Origin: Salvator merianae | Taxonomy: Eukaryota > Chordata > Lepidosauria > Squamata > Teiidae | Length of the DNA stretch: 64,000 nucleotides | Assembly (NCBI GenBank): GCA_003586115.2 | Contig: QVOM02000053.1 | Coordinates: 8,840,572-8,904,571 of the forward strand | Direction: 5' to 3' | In this document: positions 1-12,500 of the stretch, in pieces | How the letters are laid out: each line of letters starts with the position of its first letter | Position numbering within the stretch: the first letter of the stretch is position 1 | Position numbers and translations under genes: made by a program | The notes under the pieces: generated by a model | Told to the model about the DNA's origin: nothing | Database searches by the model: none | Seen by the model: only the letters and a program-made list of their open reading frames with translations

Positions 1-695
1 TAACCCATTCCATAAAGATTTCATGGAAATTCAAATTAGGCTACATTTTGCAAAAACAGAGAGCTTGGACTTTTGAGAAGCTGAGAACTGGGGGGCTAGG
101 CCTATCCCTTGACACAGGTCCTGCACATATTTAGGTCCTGCACACTTACGAACATGTCATTTTGAATTGGGTAAACAGTAAGCAGCCCATAAGCATGACG
201 CTCCTTTCAGTGTCACTCCTTACAATCCCCAGTAGATGTTTTCAGAAACACATAATCTCTAATCCTGGAAGTGATCCAGCACATGTAAGTGCAGAAATGC
301 CCTTACACTATGAGACTCATCATACTGTAGTTGTATGTGAAATATTCTCTTACTGCAGGGATCATTTTACCACACCTACAGCATGTAGAAATAACAAGCC
401 TGGCAGCAATTATCATAAAAATATATATAATGTTCTTATAATTCAAGCTTTTATTGACTTTATTCAAAAATAAATGGGGAAAAGAAAATATAAGGGAAAA
501 GAAAATAGAGTTGTGGTCACCAGTAATGGGTGACTTGAACATTCTACTTATTTCCTGAAATGCCTCTGCCCCTCCCACCCAAATTTCACCCTGAATCAGA
601 TTTGCTTCTCAGTTTGGTTGAGCAAGTTGTGGTATTGTTGGACACAATTATGGCTGATCCAGTCGTTGTATTATCAGAGATTTGCTGAATTCCCT
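1..695. other. Unique AT-rich non-coding sequence
   Basis: I see no coding similarity, repeat family or RNA gene here. The short open frames on both strands have no recognisable domain and overlap each other in opposite frames, as expected by chance. Confidence 0.5.
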
Positions 696-699
696 AATG

Positions 700-1115
700 G
701 TGCTGTGGGTGCTCTGGAAGAGCTCTGGTTATGCATGAACTGCACTCATCAAGCAAACAACCTGACATAAGTTCTCCTAAGAATGCTTTAATGGTAGGAC
801 TGAAGGAAACACTGTTCTCTGAGCAGTTCGCAGTTGGAGTGGTCCAGCTGTCCCAGAACAAGACTGACTGCACTTGGACAGCTTCCTCTTGAACCAACTC
901 CATGCCACCCCACCCCACTCTGAAGTTTGTGCAAGCTTTGGAACCTTCTGTGAGGATTCCAACAACTAGGTACAGAGGTTCCTGACCTTGGAAACCCATG
1001 GGAACTCATTTTGGTGCCACAATTTAGTATGCTGCTGAAATGAGTCCCCCTGCTAAACTGGAACAAAGAGGCATCAGAACCAATAGCCATTGATAATTCC
1101 ATCTTCCTTGACTTC
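700..1115 (+). mobile_element. Family A non-autonomous DNA element, degraded copy
   Basis: The stretch at about 980-1060 matches the core of the copy at 5317-5842: 'cttggaa' followed by a 'gggaactcattttggtgcc' block and then an 'atgagtcccc' block. The ends are too decayed to place, so the limits are approximate. The open frames across it on the minus strand are incidental. Confidence 0.45.
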
Positions 1116-2010
1116 AGTGACATTTTTTAGTGTTAATATATTGTCTTTTCCTGTACATCTTTGAAGATTCTTTTTGAGATGCAGTGGCAAAACTGTTCAC
1201 AATATTCAAAGTGTAGATGCACGTTGATGTATATACAGACATTATAATATTGACCATTTTATGTTCAATTCCATGTCTAATAGTCTCTCAAATGACCACC
1301 ACACACTGGAGTAGTGTTTTCATTGAACTACACAACACTTTGACTATATCACTTTCCATTGCTTTTCAAAGCACTGACTATCAGCCTTCACTTCTTGTTT
1401 TGAGGTTTCTTTGATGTACTGATTGGTCTCTGTTGAAAATAATCATGCTGTAGTAGATGCAAACTTGATCTGATCGATTTTAGTAGACTACTGTTTAACA
1501 CAATTGAATCAGGAAGGACCATTTTCCCTGACAGACAATAAAAATAATGGGAGGCTTCCTGGCCTGAAAGCAACATTGGTAACAGAAAGGTTTTTTTTTA
1601 AAAAAATCCCAGGTATCTCCAAGTAGCAAAGCAATGAAATTTTCTTCCATAAGTAGAGCAACAGCTTGAATGTGATGTGTATTATTGCTGCATTTGGAGG
1701 TGTGAAGATAAAGCTTGAACTGTACATATGCTGCAGAAGACAGTATTTGCAATTACTTCTAGTGGCTTGCTTGCACTGTTACATCTTTGTCTCTCAACTT
1801 TGCACTCTTGATGATGGTTTGAGAAAAATGCAACATTTTGTTTCCAGTGATTGATTGCCTAGCTTTTAAATTAGGGTGTAAGTCTGTAAAGGGACCAAAT
1901 GACTTCTATCATGCTCTTGGTTAAATGAACTTGTTATTAAAGCAGTAATTGTAATTGGAGTTGCCAACTTTAGATGCTGTGGTCTGTAGGGCTGATCCAT
2001 GTTTGAAACT
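1116..2010. other. Unique AT-rich non-coding sequence
   Basis: Nothing recognisable. Short frames on both strands show no domain, splice-site context or codon bias worth reporting. Confidence 0.45.
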
Positions 2011-2325
2011 TCAATCAAACAGTTCATGTTTGCAAATGTTTGCATCAAACCAAACGTGGTTGTTTAAATATCTAGAATTGCAATTGAATTGAATCAGTCT
2101 CCTGCTCATGAACCCAATTTGATCAAATAGATGGTGTTTGCTGCATTTTTGATCTTGAAAAGGTCTTTTTTTCCAATGCAAAAAGATGTATTTTTACTTT
2201 GAAAAAGTTCAAAATCAAATGCGGACAACTCTTTTGTTCAATTAACCGGTTTACCTTTGAACCACGTAAATGGATGTTTGGTTCAATGGTTAACTAGACA
2301 TATGATCTTTGGTCATACACATCCC
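2010..2325. mobile_element. Family E AT-rich dispersed element
   Basis: The segment is full of 'caaacca', 'ggttcaa' and 'gttcaatt' words, also found at 22020-22250, 25850-26285 and 42580-42890. The left part has 'atcaaaccaaacg' and the right part has 'gtttggttcaatgg', which is inverted-repeat-like. Reptile genomes carry abundant short non-autonomous elements of this composition; assignment to any named family is inference. Confidence 0.4.
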
Positions 2326-3424
2326 ATTGTTACATTCTGTGTAGTGCTGGACCAGTATTTGAGACTTTGGTAGATTGTTCTTATGAATGGTTGAACTTGG
2401 TGATGTTGCTGATGAATAGGCTTAAAAACAGGACTCATGTTTTTCCCTTTATTTGTTTTATTTTTTGGTCATTCTGCTTCCTGGTAGAGGAACATTAAGA
2501 AATCAGGTGAAATGGTGTACTCATGGATATTTGCTAATGGCATTTTATACATACATGTTCCCTATTCTGATATCTGTGATTATTATGTTGGCATAGTAAA
2601 GTCCTTCCATGTTGTTGACCCATGAGGTTAGTACCATGGCGATATGGGGTGGTATTCCATACAGGATTCTGTTTCCTTTGGAATTTTAGTGCTTTCTAAT
2701 TATGTCTACAAGCAACTGGAGCAAGTTTCAGCTGAATTCTCCAAAGTTAATACAAAACAGTTATCTACTTGAAGGAAGTGTACATACGAATGTGCATTTG
2801 AGTGAAAATTGTTTTCCCAGTCTCCGAACTGGTTTCATGAATTACACCTTACCATGACACCAATATGATTTGGGTTTTACAGCATCTTGAGAACCTTTTG
2901 TCTAGACATGGTACAAGAATGAGCACATGTGCCAATAAGCAGCAGCAATGCACTGTCATATTGCATATTGAAGCAGCATAACTGCTAGTCACTATGTGCT
3001 CATGTGGTTATGTGTTCATGTCCATGCCACGCTTGGACAAAATGTTGTCAGATGCTATGATATCAGCCATGGCAGTGTCAGAACAAGGTGTAGGCCTAGC
3101 TGATGGGACAGCGAAAAAAGGACAGATGTAGAATTGTAAGCTTTCCTTTATTAAAATAAATAGATATAGCAAATATGTATTAATGGCCATGTAAACCTAA
3201 TTGAATATACAACAAAGAACAATTTAAAATAGCAAACAGCAATATATATATATAAATATATGAAAACAGACAACGTAACTCAGCAAATTCTAGTTAAAAT
3301 CAGAGGCACTTCAGTTCACTAATTGTCTCCTTGTGTTCATGGGCCAAGAATTTAGCTGTAGTTGAGATCACCTGGGTAGATCTGTGCTTCAGTTTGATTC
3401 CTCCTGTCCTTCTGAATGGCTAAA
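2326..3424. other. Unique non-coding sequence
   Basis: Nothing recognisable apart from a short (TA)n tract near 3244-3255. Confidence 0.4.
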
Positions 3425-3720
3425 TAATAGTAATAATAATATTAATTATTATTATTTATGATGTCCCTTTTGCCAAAGGGCAGATTAAGAAATATGTAAA
3501 ATTAAGAGACAAACAATCTCTCTCCCTCTCTAAATATATATTGAATACTGTATGTAAAATCATCCCCCCTTCCTCACCAGATGTTTCACACCTCCACAGC
3601 TACTTATCTAAATGATTTACTCTGGTGAATCAAAAAAGAAAGTCTTCAACCCTTCCGAAAGCGAAGGAGATCCAGGGGAAGTCTGTTCCACAAACAGTCA
3701 GTAATCCCTTGCCAATCCAG
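3425..3720 (-). mobile_element. L2-type LINE 3' end, reverse strand
   Basis: On the minus strand, positions about 3690-3620 give a peptide ending SLSEGLKTFFF. This matches the C-terminal 'SL..F...LKT.LF' pattern of L2-type ORF2. About 110 bp further on is a 'ctgccctttggcaaaaggg' tail followed by ATA-type repeats (3490-3430), the usual L2 3' tail. Coding end, short UTR and tail all agree in strand and order. The 5' limit is uncertain and could extend to about 3870. Confidence 0.5.
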
Positions 3721-3879
3721 AGAGGCAGAGGCTTGGTACAGTGAAATAATAGATTATGTCAAGTCTATTGTTCACTGCTTGGTGTAGCCACAAGCTCTGG
3801 ACACTCAGAGATGGTATATTATATGAGGAGCAAGCTAAACTGAATGACACATATCCACTTTGAGGCCTTGGTCAGATTA

Positions 3880-5316
3880 CAGGTATTTTGCAAAAAAACT
3901 TCACTTTTGTCCACCTGACTCCATGATGGATTTAGGTCAAAGGAAAGATAGATACAGAGAAGTTTTCAATGATACTAGTGCCTTGCTTTCACAAGGGTCA
4001 AAAATTAATGAAGCGTGACAAACCAGAAGTGCCCCCCCCTCATATCTGTGATTCCACTCACAGCCAGTATCTTTATTCGTAGAAGTCCTATAATGTTGGA
4101 AAAGAGCTTCTCTTTTGATTTTTAAACAACATCTACTCACAGTAATATTTCATGCAACAAATTGTGTAAGCAAGTACTTTAAAAGAATCTGATTTAGAGA
4201 AAGAAATAGGGAAATAACACTTAAAATAAACCATGTATTATTTGATTGGAGCTATTATTTTGCAACACATATACTTCAACAGACAGTGTCAATGACAAAA
4301 GCTGAGCAGCTTTTCAGTAACAAAATTGTGTTCTTTGTGTTTGCAAATGCACGTACCATTAATGATGACATTTTTGAAGAAAGAAAACTCACCCTCCAAC
4401 CTGTTTTTCTCTCTCATGAATACTTCTGTAAGCAGATTGTATAGAAGATTATTTTCTGAATCATTGTTAAACTACGGCTTTGTTTTATTGTGCTAGGAAT
4501 AAATAATAGCCAAGAACCTAGAAGAATACGTTCGTCAGGAGTGTTTTTCAATGTGTACACAAAGACGTTAATTGACCTTGCTTATAAAAGCACTTCCAGA
4601 ACTATTATAAATAGTTTTAGTCTTACGTAGGTGCTGAGGAACCTGCAGAACAGAAAAATCAGAAAATGGTGGGATTCTTTACATTTTCTTCTTGATTACA
4701 TCAAGTGATCAATAGGAACAAATTACCTGGTAAAAGATGAAAAGGAGACTTTAACGATATTTTTGCCTTGCAAAACACCACAGTGTTGACAAGCTCACAG
4801 CTGGGAAATAATTTAATCATAAAAGTGGTTTCACTTTAAGGAGGGGAAAAAAAAAAGATGGAAACCAGAATTAAAAAACTCCATCAGTTTAGTTAAAAGA
4901 CCTCCTATTAATGTAACTTTGCATGTGAAAGAGAATGTGTATGTGTACTTATGTAAGTTGTGGGTGCATGTGTTAGCCTTAGTATTTTGCGATAAATGAT
5001 TTTGATGCCTTAACATGTTTCTTGTTGGTCAAGGAGGGAAGAGACAGGGCTACTATTCTTATCAATAGTTTCACCTGGTTCCTGTATGGTGAAGGAGCCT
5101 GAAACTGAAAGTCTACACTGATAGACTTTGAAATCTGAAAAGCCCTGGCCAATGGTGGTTTGATGTGCTTCACATCAAAGCCTCATTGCCATAATTTCTG
5201 ACTTCCAAGGCTACTGACAAAACCTGAAAAGTCTTTCCTTCTTGCACTTGCATACTGTGCTGCTGATTTGTTAACATTATGAATAACTAGTCTATAACCA
5301 AATGTTGTTAAAAACT
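3880..5316. other. Non-coding sequence containing an enhancer-like stretch
   Basis: No repeat family recognised. The part at about 4300-4720 has mixed composition, homeodomain-type and MEF2-like AT words and no repeat signature, which is typical of conserved non-coding DNA. Conservation cannot be judged from one sequence. Confidence 0.3.
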
Positions 5317-5842
5317 AAGAGCCTTTTTGCACTAAAAGACCATGATATGAATCAGTGTGGTTGGACCAATGAGGCCTACTGGTTTGAACTATGGCAAGGT
5401 GTGATTTAGAATAGCCCTGTCTGCATGACAACACTGGTCCAGAGCAGTCTCTGCATTGTCCCCGAAGCTCACACAGACTGGCCTCCAAGGGCTCCAAAGG
5501 GTTAGGACCAAATGTTCCTAACCTTGGAACTCCCAGGGAACCCATTTTGGTAGCATGCTTCGGTGTACCACAGAAATGGGCCCCCGAGAGTCCAGAAAAT
5601 TGACATGTGCCTTCTGTGTGCCTCTGTGTTCCGGACTAGGCTACACTAGTCCATTGGTAGTCCACAATATCAAAGACTACCTTTGATCCAGATCAAGGGC
5701 CCTTTGATCTGGATTATGCTCTCTCCTATTTGGATGGATTGTACCAGCAGTGGGCGAGGTCTCTATTTTCCACACTACCGATCATAAGGGAATCCCTTAC
5801 TGCACTTGCTAGTAGGATATACCGGTAAGTGCAGAGAGGTCC
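5317..5842 (+). mobile_element. Family A non-autonomous DNA transposon, near full length
   Basis: The left end reads 'gagcctttttgcact' (5319-5333) and the right end 'aagtgcagagaggtcc' (5827-5842), an imperfect terminal inverted repeat of about 15 bp. The interior has no transposase-like frame. The right 155 bp match 57258-57406, and the whole element matches 9087-9575 in reverse orientation. Termini of the form CTAAGGGCC suggest a hAT-like origin, but I could not find a convincing target-site duplication. Confidence 0.65.
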
Positions 5843-7090
5843 TAACTCACATTAGTTTTACCCATGTTGATCAATGGTCAGTAATGATGGTAATTGATCC
5901 CATGACTTCTTGAGTGCTATATGTTTGTTACAAGCTTCAAAAGATAATAAATGAAAGAGGTCAGTGTGGGCCATAAACAACATCATTTAGAACAGATGTT
6001 GTAGAGGACTACCATTGTCATTGCCACTGGTGGTAACTGAGGGAAATTTGATAAGCGACATCTGTAAAGACACTTTTAGACCTTTTTATGTAAACAGTAC
6101 CCCAATGTAAAAGATTTCCATGTTATTCCCATTAACACATACATTTTCATGTACATCTTTTCCTAATATATGCTTTTCCACATAACTGTTTCTTTTCTTT
6201 TCAATAGAAGCTACACCTTCCAAATGCAGAGTGTATTTTTTGTCTGCCACTTCTACAACAAAAGTGAATTTTGTAAATTTACATTTGTAAGCAAATGAAT
6301 CAGAGTTCTCCCACATTCCTAGTTAGCTGTACCAAGAGCAGTGGCCATACTAAGAGGATGGGAGCTAATTAAAAAGCAACATAACCCAAGTGCTTGCATA
6401 TCCATTCTGGTATAATGATGCCTGTGCAGCTTTGTTAACCTAGAATTTATTTGATGTCAGTGTTTTTATTATTGGGACCAGTCATAATATATAGACGCAT
6501 GGGGGACAGCGTGGAGGGACAATTATTATTAAAAAGGGAGACAGCATTATATAAACAGCTGACATGCATTTATTGACTTGGGGAAATTGACATATATCAA
6601 GATTTTCATGCAATTAACAGAAGTCCTAAATTTTGGACTGGGTAATTAAGGTGTGGCTACCTCTGAATAAACATTGTTAAGTCTTCTGGCTATGCTACTG
6701 TTTCAGATTATTTATCTAGTAACAATCTGGGGTAAAAGGTCTTTTCATCTGTGGTGTCCAACTTTTAGAATCCCCTCTCTCTTAGGAAATAAAAATGTAC
6801 GCTTACTGTCAATATTTTGACCTATTGTTCCATTGTTTTTCATTCTGGATTCTTTTTGTCACCTTATTTTCTTTGGAAACCACACAGAGACTTTTATACT
6901 GGTAGAATAAAAGTGTTTGAAATAAGCATACAAGTAACTCAATAGAATGGAGAGGAAAAAATCCAGCAAATGTGTGGCCTTCTTAAATAACATTGGCATG
7001 GGACTGTCTTACAAAATTTAGCTTGAATTGACCAGCCAACCAACCAACAAATAATTAGCCATAAGTACTGGTGAGGCACTGATATGTGGC
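5843..7090. other. Unique AT-rich non-coding sequence
   Basis: No repeat or coding similarity recognised. A 76-codon minus-strand frame at 6086-6316 has no known domain. Confidence 0.4.
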
Positions 7091-7385
7091 AGAGGGCCTT
7101 TCTAAACTGTCTCACTATGATCTGAACCACTAGGTCTGGACCAGTGAGGTCTTCTGGTTCAGACCACAGCAAGGCATGGTCTGGAAGAGCATTATCTGCA
7201 TGATGGTGCCAGTCAAGACCAGCCCCTGCATGGGCTCTGAAGCTCTTAGAGCTAGGAAGGGACGTTTCTAGCCTTGGAACTCCTGGGGAATCCATTATGG
7301 TGGCAAGCTTTGGTACACCACAGGAATGGGTGTCCTTGTAGTCTGGAAAACAGAGGTGTGTACCTTCTGCATGGAATGAAAGTAT
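7091..7385 (+). mobile_element. Family A element, right-truncated copy
   Basis: It begins with 'gagggcctttct' at about 7091. It shares the 'ggtctggaccagtgaggtct' block and the 'ccttggaactcctgggga' block with the 5317-5842 copy, in the same order. The match ends after the 'ccttctgcatg' block; the right terminus is missing. The 157-codon minus-strand frame across it (6939-7412) is carried by the element and is not a gene. Confidence 0.6.
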
Positions 7386-7639
7386 GAATCCGTGAACGTG
7401 GATGGATTTCATTTCTGCGGTTTAGGTTAGCAGGACTTCTACCACCACCCTAGCAGATCTTTTTCGTGGTTGCAACTGGGACTGGGAACAGCTTTTCACT
7501 CTGCTGGAAACAATAGGGAGTGCAGGATATAAATGCATGGGCATAGAGTAGGGACTAGATCAGCTCTAAAAGCATGCACTGCCCTCTCTGGCCTGCCTTG
7601 AATAATCTTACAAAATACCCACTCTACCATAAGAAATTC

Positions 7640-7920
7640 ATGTAGGTCTTAAGATCACAAGGCGAGGGTCTTCTTGCAAATCCTCCACCCTCAGATATAC
7701 AAAGGGTTGTGGCATGGAAGACAGCCTTTCCTGGGATGGCCCCAGACTTTGGAGCAGTCTCCCGGCAGAGGATCACCAGGTGCCAACACTATATGGTTTT
7801 CAGCATCTGATTAGAATGTACCTCTTCACCCAGGCCTTCAGTCATTAGTTTCCCTGTAGTCCTGCTGGAAGCAGGGGAGGACAGGCTATATTTTATACTG
7901 TATTTTAAATCTGCACTGGT
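7640..7920 (+). mobile_element. L2-type LINE, ORF2 C-terminal end
   Basis: The plus strand around 7715-7850 translates as GPRLWSSLPAED followed by FQHLIRMYLFTQAF, matching the L2-type C-terminal pattern 'LWNSLP...F...L.TYLF'. The frame is broken upstream, and only the last part of the element remains, as is usual for 5'-truncated LINE copies. Confidence 0.6.
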
Positions 7921-9086
7921 CCAACTGACATTAAGGCTACAGCTATAATCAATGTTTTCTCATGAAATGGGTGGGGTGTATGGTAGGGTGGGAAAAGATT
8001 ATTTTTCATTGTTTTTGTTTAGAGTGTATTATTTAAGATACGGTTCTTATGCTGAAATTAGGAAAGTGTATGACTTTTTCTAATGCTCTAAAATAGCTTA
8101 GCTGACTTTCCAAATCAAGGGGCATTGTTTTTGCAAACTCATTTTTATAGTCACCAAGTTTATTCTTTTATATGTGGGTTGTTATGCATCCCTTTTACCA
8201 AGTTTAGACTAAAAACTGGCAAAAAAAAGGCGGGGGGGAGAAAACCAAAAAGGTAATGACACTTAACTGCACTATTTCAAAAGGTTTTTAAGTGGAAAAA
8301 GGTATTTAGTATTTTTAATAAGCATCTTCAATACTATTGAGTTGGTTTCTTTGTTCATATCACAAGATTAATTATGCTGTCAAGCACTTTCAAGGCCTGC
8401 TTAACAAAGATTCAGTGATATAATGGTTTGCCTTTGCATTGCTTTTTTTTCTGCATAGCAATCACAATCAAAATTAGACAATTTAAAACCCTTTCACAAG
8501 CCGGAAGTTCTGAAGAGCCTTTTAATCAACAAAAGTAATTTTGCAAACAACTAGATACAGCGTTTTTCATATTAACTAACTTGTTTTTCTTTTTTTTTTA
8601 AAGGCCTCCATGCGCTGCATTCATGAATCTCTGGAGCTAGTAATGCATTTATAAAACCACAAAACAAGGGATAAGTGGAATCACCCCAAATTATTTATTC
8701 AAATGTTTTAGCACACCAGAAATTGAAATTTAATCCACACTTATCTGCAATGATAAGATTTAGATAGCTGCCCAGTTCTCTATGGCACAACATGCTGTGT
8801 TATTTTGTATCCTTCATTCTGTGTAGTTGACTTAATTGTGCAACATCTGCACATCAAATTATCACTTTTCAGGCATCAACAATAATTGTTCTGAAATCCC
8901 ATGTTTAAGACATTGTGTTACACTTCACAAAATGAAAATCGCAGATGTTTGTTGCATCCCTAGTGCAAACTGGAAGGGGTGTGTGAAATGGACCACAAGC
9001 CAAATATCTGGTTTGCAAAGCTGTAATGTTTGCAATGTAAACTAAGAAGTATAACTATACTGCCATTTCTTCATCTGTTCAAATAG
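7921..9086. other. Non-coding sequence with enhancer-like stretch
   Basis: No repeat recognised. The part at about 8060-8600 has unique, non-repetitive sequence rich in TAAT/ATTA and 'tttgcat'-like words and looks like conserved non-coding DNA. The rest shows nothing clear. Confidence 0.3.
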
Positions 9087-9575
9087 CTAAGAGCTTTCTG
9101 CACTTACATTTGGGTCAGTCTACAATGTCGACCACGGCTGTCCCTTCTGCATTGTACATTGGTCTAAAGGAAGCCCCCAACCACTGTTGGTATGATCCAT
9201 CTGCATAGGATTGAGTGTAATCCAGATCAGGAGGTCCTTGATCTGGATCACTGCTAGACCCGATTAAACAGGTCTACTGGCAGACCAATGGGCCTTGATC
9301 CAGAACATGGAGACATGCAGAAGGCATGCCTTTATTTGCTGGACTACCAGAGGACCCATTTCAGTGGCACACCAAAGTACATCAGCAGAGTGGGGGGCCC
9401 TGGTGGCACTAAGGGTTGGTGAGCTTTGGGGCTGGTGCTGGGATTGGTCTAGACCAGCACTGGCATGCAGATAACAGTGTCCCAGACCATTTCATGCTGT
9501 GATCTGGACCATGGGCCTGGCTGGACAAGACTCACGGATCCAGATCATGACCTTTATGTGCTGATAGGCCCTTAG
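9087..9575 (-). mobile_element. Family A non-autonomous DNA transposon, reverse orientation
   Basis: The left end reads 'ctaagagctttctgcactta' and the right end, reverse-complemented, reads 'ctaagggcctatcagcac'. Interior blocks match 5317-5842 in inverse order: the 'taatccagatcagga' block, the 'ctggactacc' block and a 'cccatttcagtgg' block. Just outside the ends the flanks 'aaatag' and 'ctatta' continue the inverted repeat for several bases, so the true terminus may lie a few bases further out. Confidence 0.62.
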
Positions 9576-12500
9576 GCTATTATCCTGTGATCTCTTGGTT
9601 GCATGGATCAGGGGATATGTTAGATCTCCCCCTTCAGAGTCTGATGTGGGTCTGTTGGAAGGTTTGCTCATGGATGCTAGGACTGGGGATGCAGAAATCC
9701 AGAAACATTCTATTTTTGTTTCTTATGTGCAGACTTAAAATTTCCTTTCTGTTTGTATAGGTTTTGGTCCATCTGGACCAAAATTTTACCAAAGCTAGTC
9801 ATAAGAAGCAAGATGAAACTTTACATACTTTATGTATGGGGTTTAGTGAGCCCTCAGACAGAGATAGGAAATAACTTTTTTTAATTTTTTTTTTATATAT
9901 TGCTCTATGATTATTGCTAATTTGTAACCATATATCTTAGCAAGTATTCAATTGATAAATAAAGCTGTGTCCCTTATAATCGACTGAGAAATTAACTTGT
10001 TCCATAGTTTCACAATCAAGCTATTGGTTGTATCTTTTAGACTTTTAGATTTTCCACCCATCCAAACTTCTGCATTAGAACAACTAAGCTCAAACATGGC
10101 TTAAGAAACTTCTGCACACAGCTGCTTATGAATACAGCCAACATGCATAGCCCCTTACAATTGCATTCTAAAAATATTCATAACCTGTTACATACAAGTT
10201 TGAACGAGGAGATGAAGAGCTTCTGCATCAGTAAAATCACACATAAAAGAGAGACCTCGTGGCAAATGTTGATTACAGGTTTCGTAATTTGCATTTTTTT
10301 GCAGAGTGCTTTTAACAGCATGGAAAGTGTAATGCAAACCTTTTTCCTTTTTTTGCATTGGGCCTGCAAATGGGCATTTGTAGAGGCTTGGGTATCTGGC
10401 TGGGGATAACTCACATGTTGAGTCAGTGTTTGGTATTTCACTTTGGATCTTGCCAACTTGTGCTATGATCTGCAGTGCTATCAAAAATGTGTTAGCATTC
10501 ATCTTGTTACCTCTCCTTGCTTCATTCTTGGCCACCATGCATCTATCACTTCATCTCATCAACATTATCAACCATATTTGATCCACTGATGGAAGAAGGT
10601 CTCCCCAAGCTTCCTCAGCAACTCTCTGTCCTGGGCATTCCTTTTCCATTATTTACTGCTATACATTTTTTTTATTTTATCCATCCATCTGTCATCTGGG
10701 TGGCATCTTGCTCTCTTGGTATCAAGTTGAATCTTTCTGCTGTCTACCGGTCAAGGTATCATAGGTGTACATATTAAATCCAACGTGTCTCTAAATGGAA
10801 GATAATGAAATCTTCTCTGGAGATCATTGTCTGAAGAGTGAGATAACAACATGAAATAACCAATACAGCTACTTTTGCACATGTTGGAAAGAGAATTGCA
10901 GACTTCTTAGATCTTTCCATTGCATTGTGAAGCACAGATAAACACAAGTGGCATTTGTAGTCCCATTCCTTTTGCACTTGATGCTCTTCCAACCCTATGG
11001 AGGAGTTGGCCACATGATGGCAAGGAGCCACAGAGCAACCCAAGTAGTAACTGCTGTCAGGAGAAATAACAGGGTCAGAAGACACGGTTAATGAAGTTAT
11101 AGCAACCAGTTTCAAGAGCCAATCAGAAAAGGCAGCAGTCTGTAAATGAGGATATAATTAGCAGGAGAGAGGAAATTAATGTGCTTTGGTTAAATTCTAG
11201 GAAAGCCAGTAATGAAGGAAACAGATACTGAGAAAAATTCTGAAAAATTAGATCAAACACTGTGCAGCAAAGGCAACCTAAATAGCCAAAAGAGAGAAAC
11301 AGGGAGAGAAAGAATGAATACTCCTTAATTGAAAAGAAGTAACTGGTTGAAAGATGTCAATTTATTTAAAACAAAACAAATTCAAAGAAGAAAACAACAG
11401 CAACAGTGCAGTACAGTCATGAGTGCTGACAAAATCTCCTTTCCATCCTAAGAACTAGGATCACACTACAGTTTTTTTGCCTTTAGCTGCTTTTTTCCTC
11501 AGGTATATAATAAATATAAATGACAGGAACATTGTAGAGGCATTGTAAATCCCATAACTGCAACAGGATATTAAGTGAAAACTAACAATTGAAACTATTG
11601 TTTTGAATGGGTTCCCCAGATTTACTGCACATCAACACCTTTGCGTAAACAATGTAGCAAGCTGGTGTTTAGGTTGCGGGAAGGTTTGTTAAGCATGAAA
11701 AAGTGAAATGATATATACAGAGGGAAGAGGCTTGAATTTTCTGAACAACAGAGCAGATTAAAAGACACAGGCCCCCAACTGTAGACACACAAACAAAAAT
11801 ATTGCCTAAAAGTAAAAACCTGTGATGCAGTTAGGTATATTAAATAGGACTTATTCCACACTAAGAGTTTTTAAGAGCCCAAGTTAATGTGTGTGTTAAA
11901 CAGTGAAAACCAAGGCTGAAGATATATCACAGTGATGTATCTATATATAAGAGGCAAGAGTTATTACTTTAAACATTATAGGACCACAGATAAAGAATTA
12001 AAGTATAAATTGTGTCACATAATACATATGTACTATTTACTGGTCAGAATGATGCTAAGTGTGATCTTCTCTTGATTCGTTTCATTGCAATAAAGAAATC
12101 AGGTTTCAAACCTATTGCAGATGTCTCACTTAATGGACATCTAAATGATATTATATTTCCTTCTTTCTTTTCTCAAAACGGCACTAGAATATTGATTGTC
12201 ATTAATCTCTCTCTTTTCCTCTCCCTCTTTCTTTTTGGACTGTCTGATATTTAATTGTCATAATTAGCAATCCACCTCATCTTCCCAGTCTTAAACCGCT
12301 CCTGTCAATTTTCCAGGATATTTATAGATTAATTTTAATATGTAATTTAATTTATTGCTGCATACCTTTTGTAATGTTAAAATACGGTACTGAATACTTT
12401 AATTAAAACTATTCATCAAAAGAGGTCCAGGTAGCCCCTTTGACTTCTTGTTTTCAGTAGGGATCGCTCACATTGAAAAGTGTGCAAAATATTGGATTAA

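Noticed and set aside
6939..7412. 157-codon minus-strand frame, the longest in the window
   Set aside because: It overlaps a family A transposable element and has no recognisable domain.
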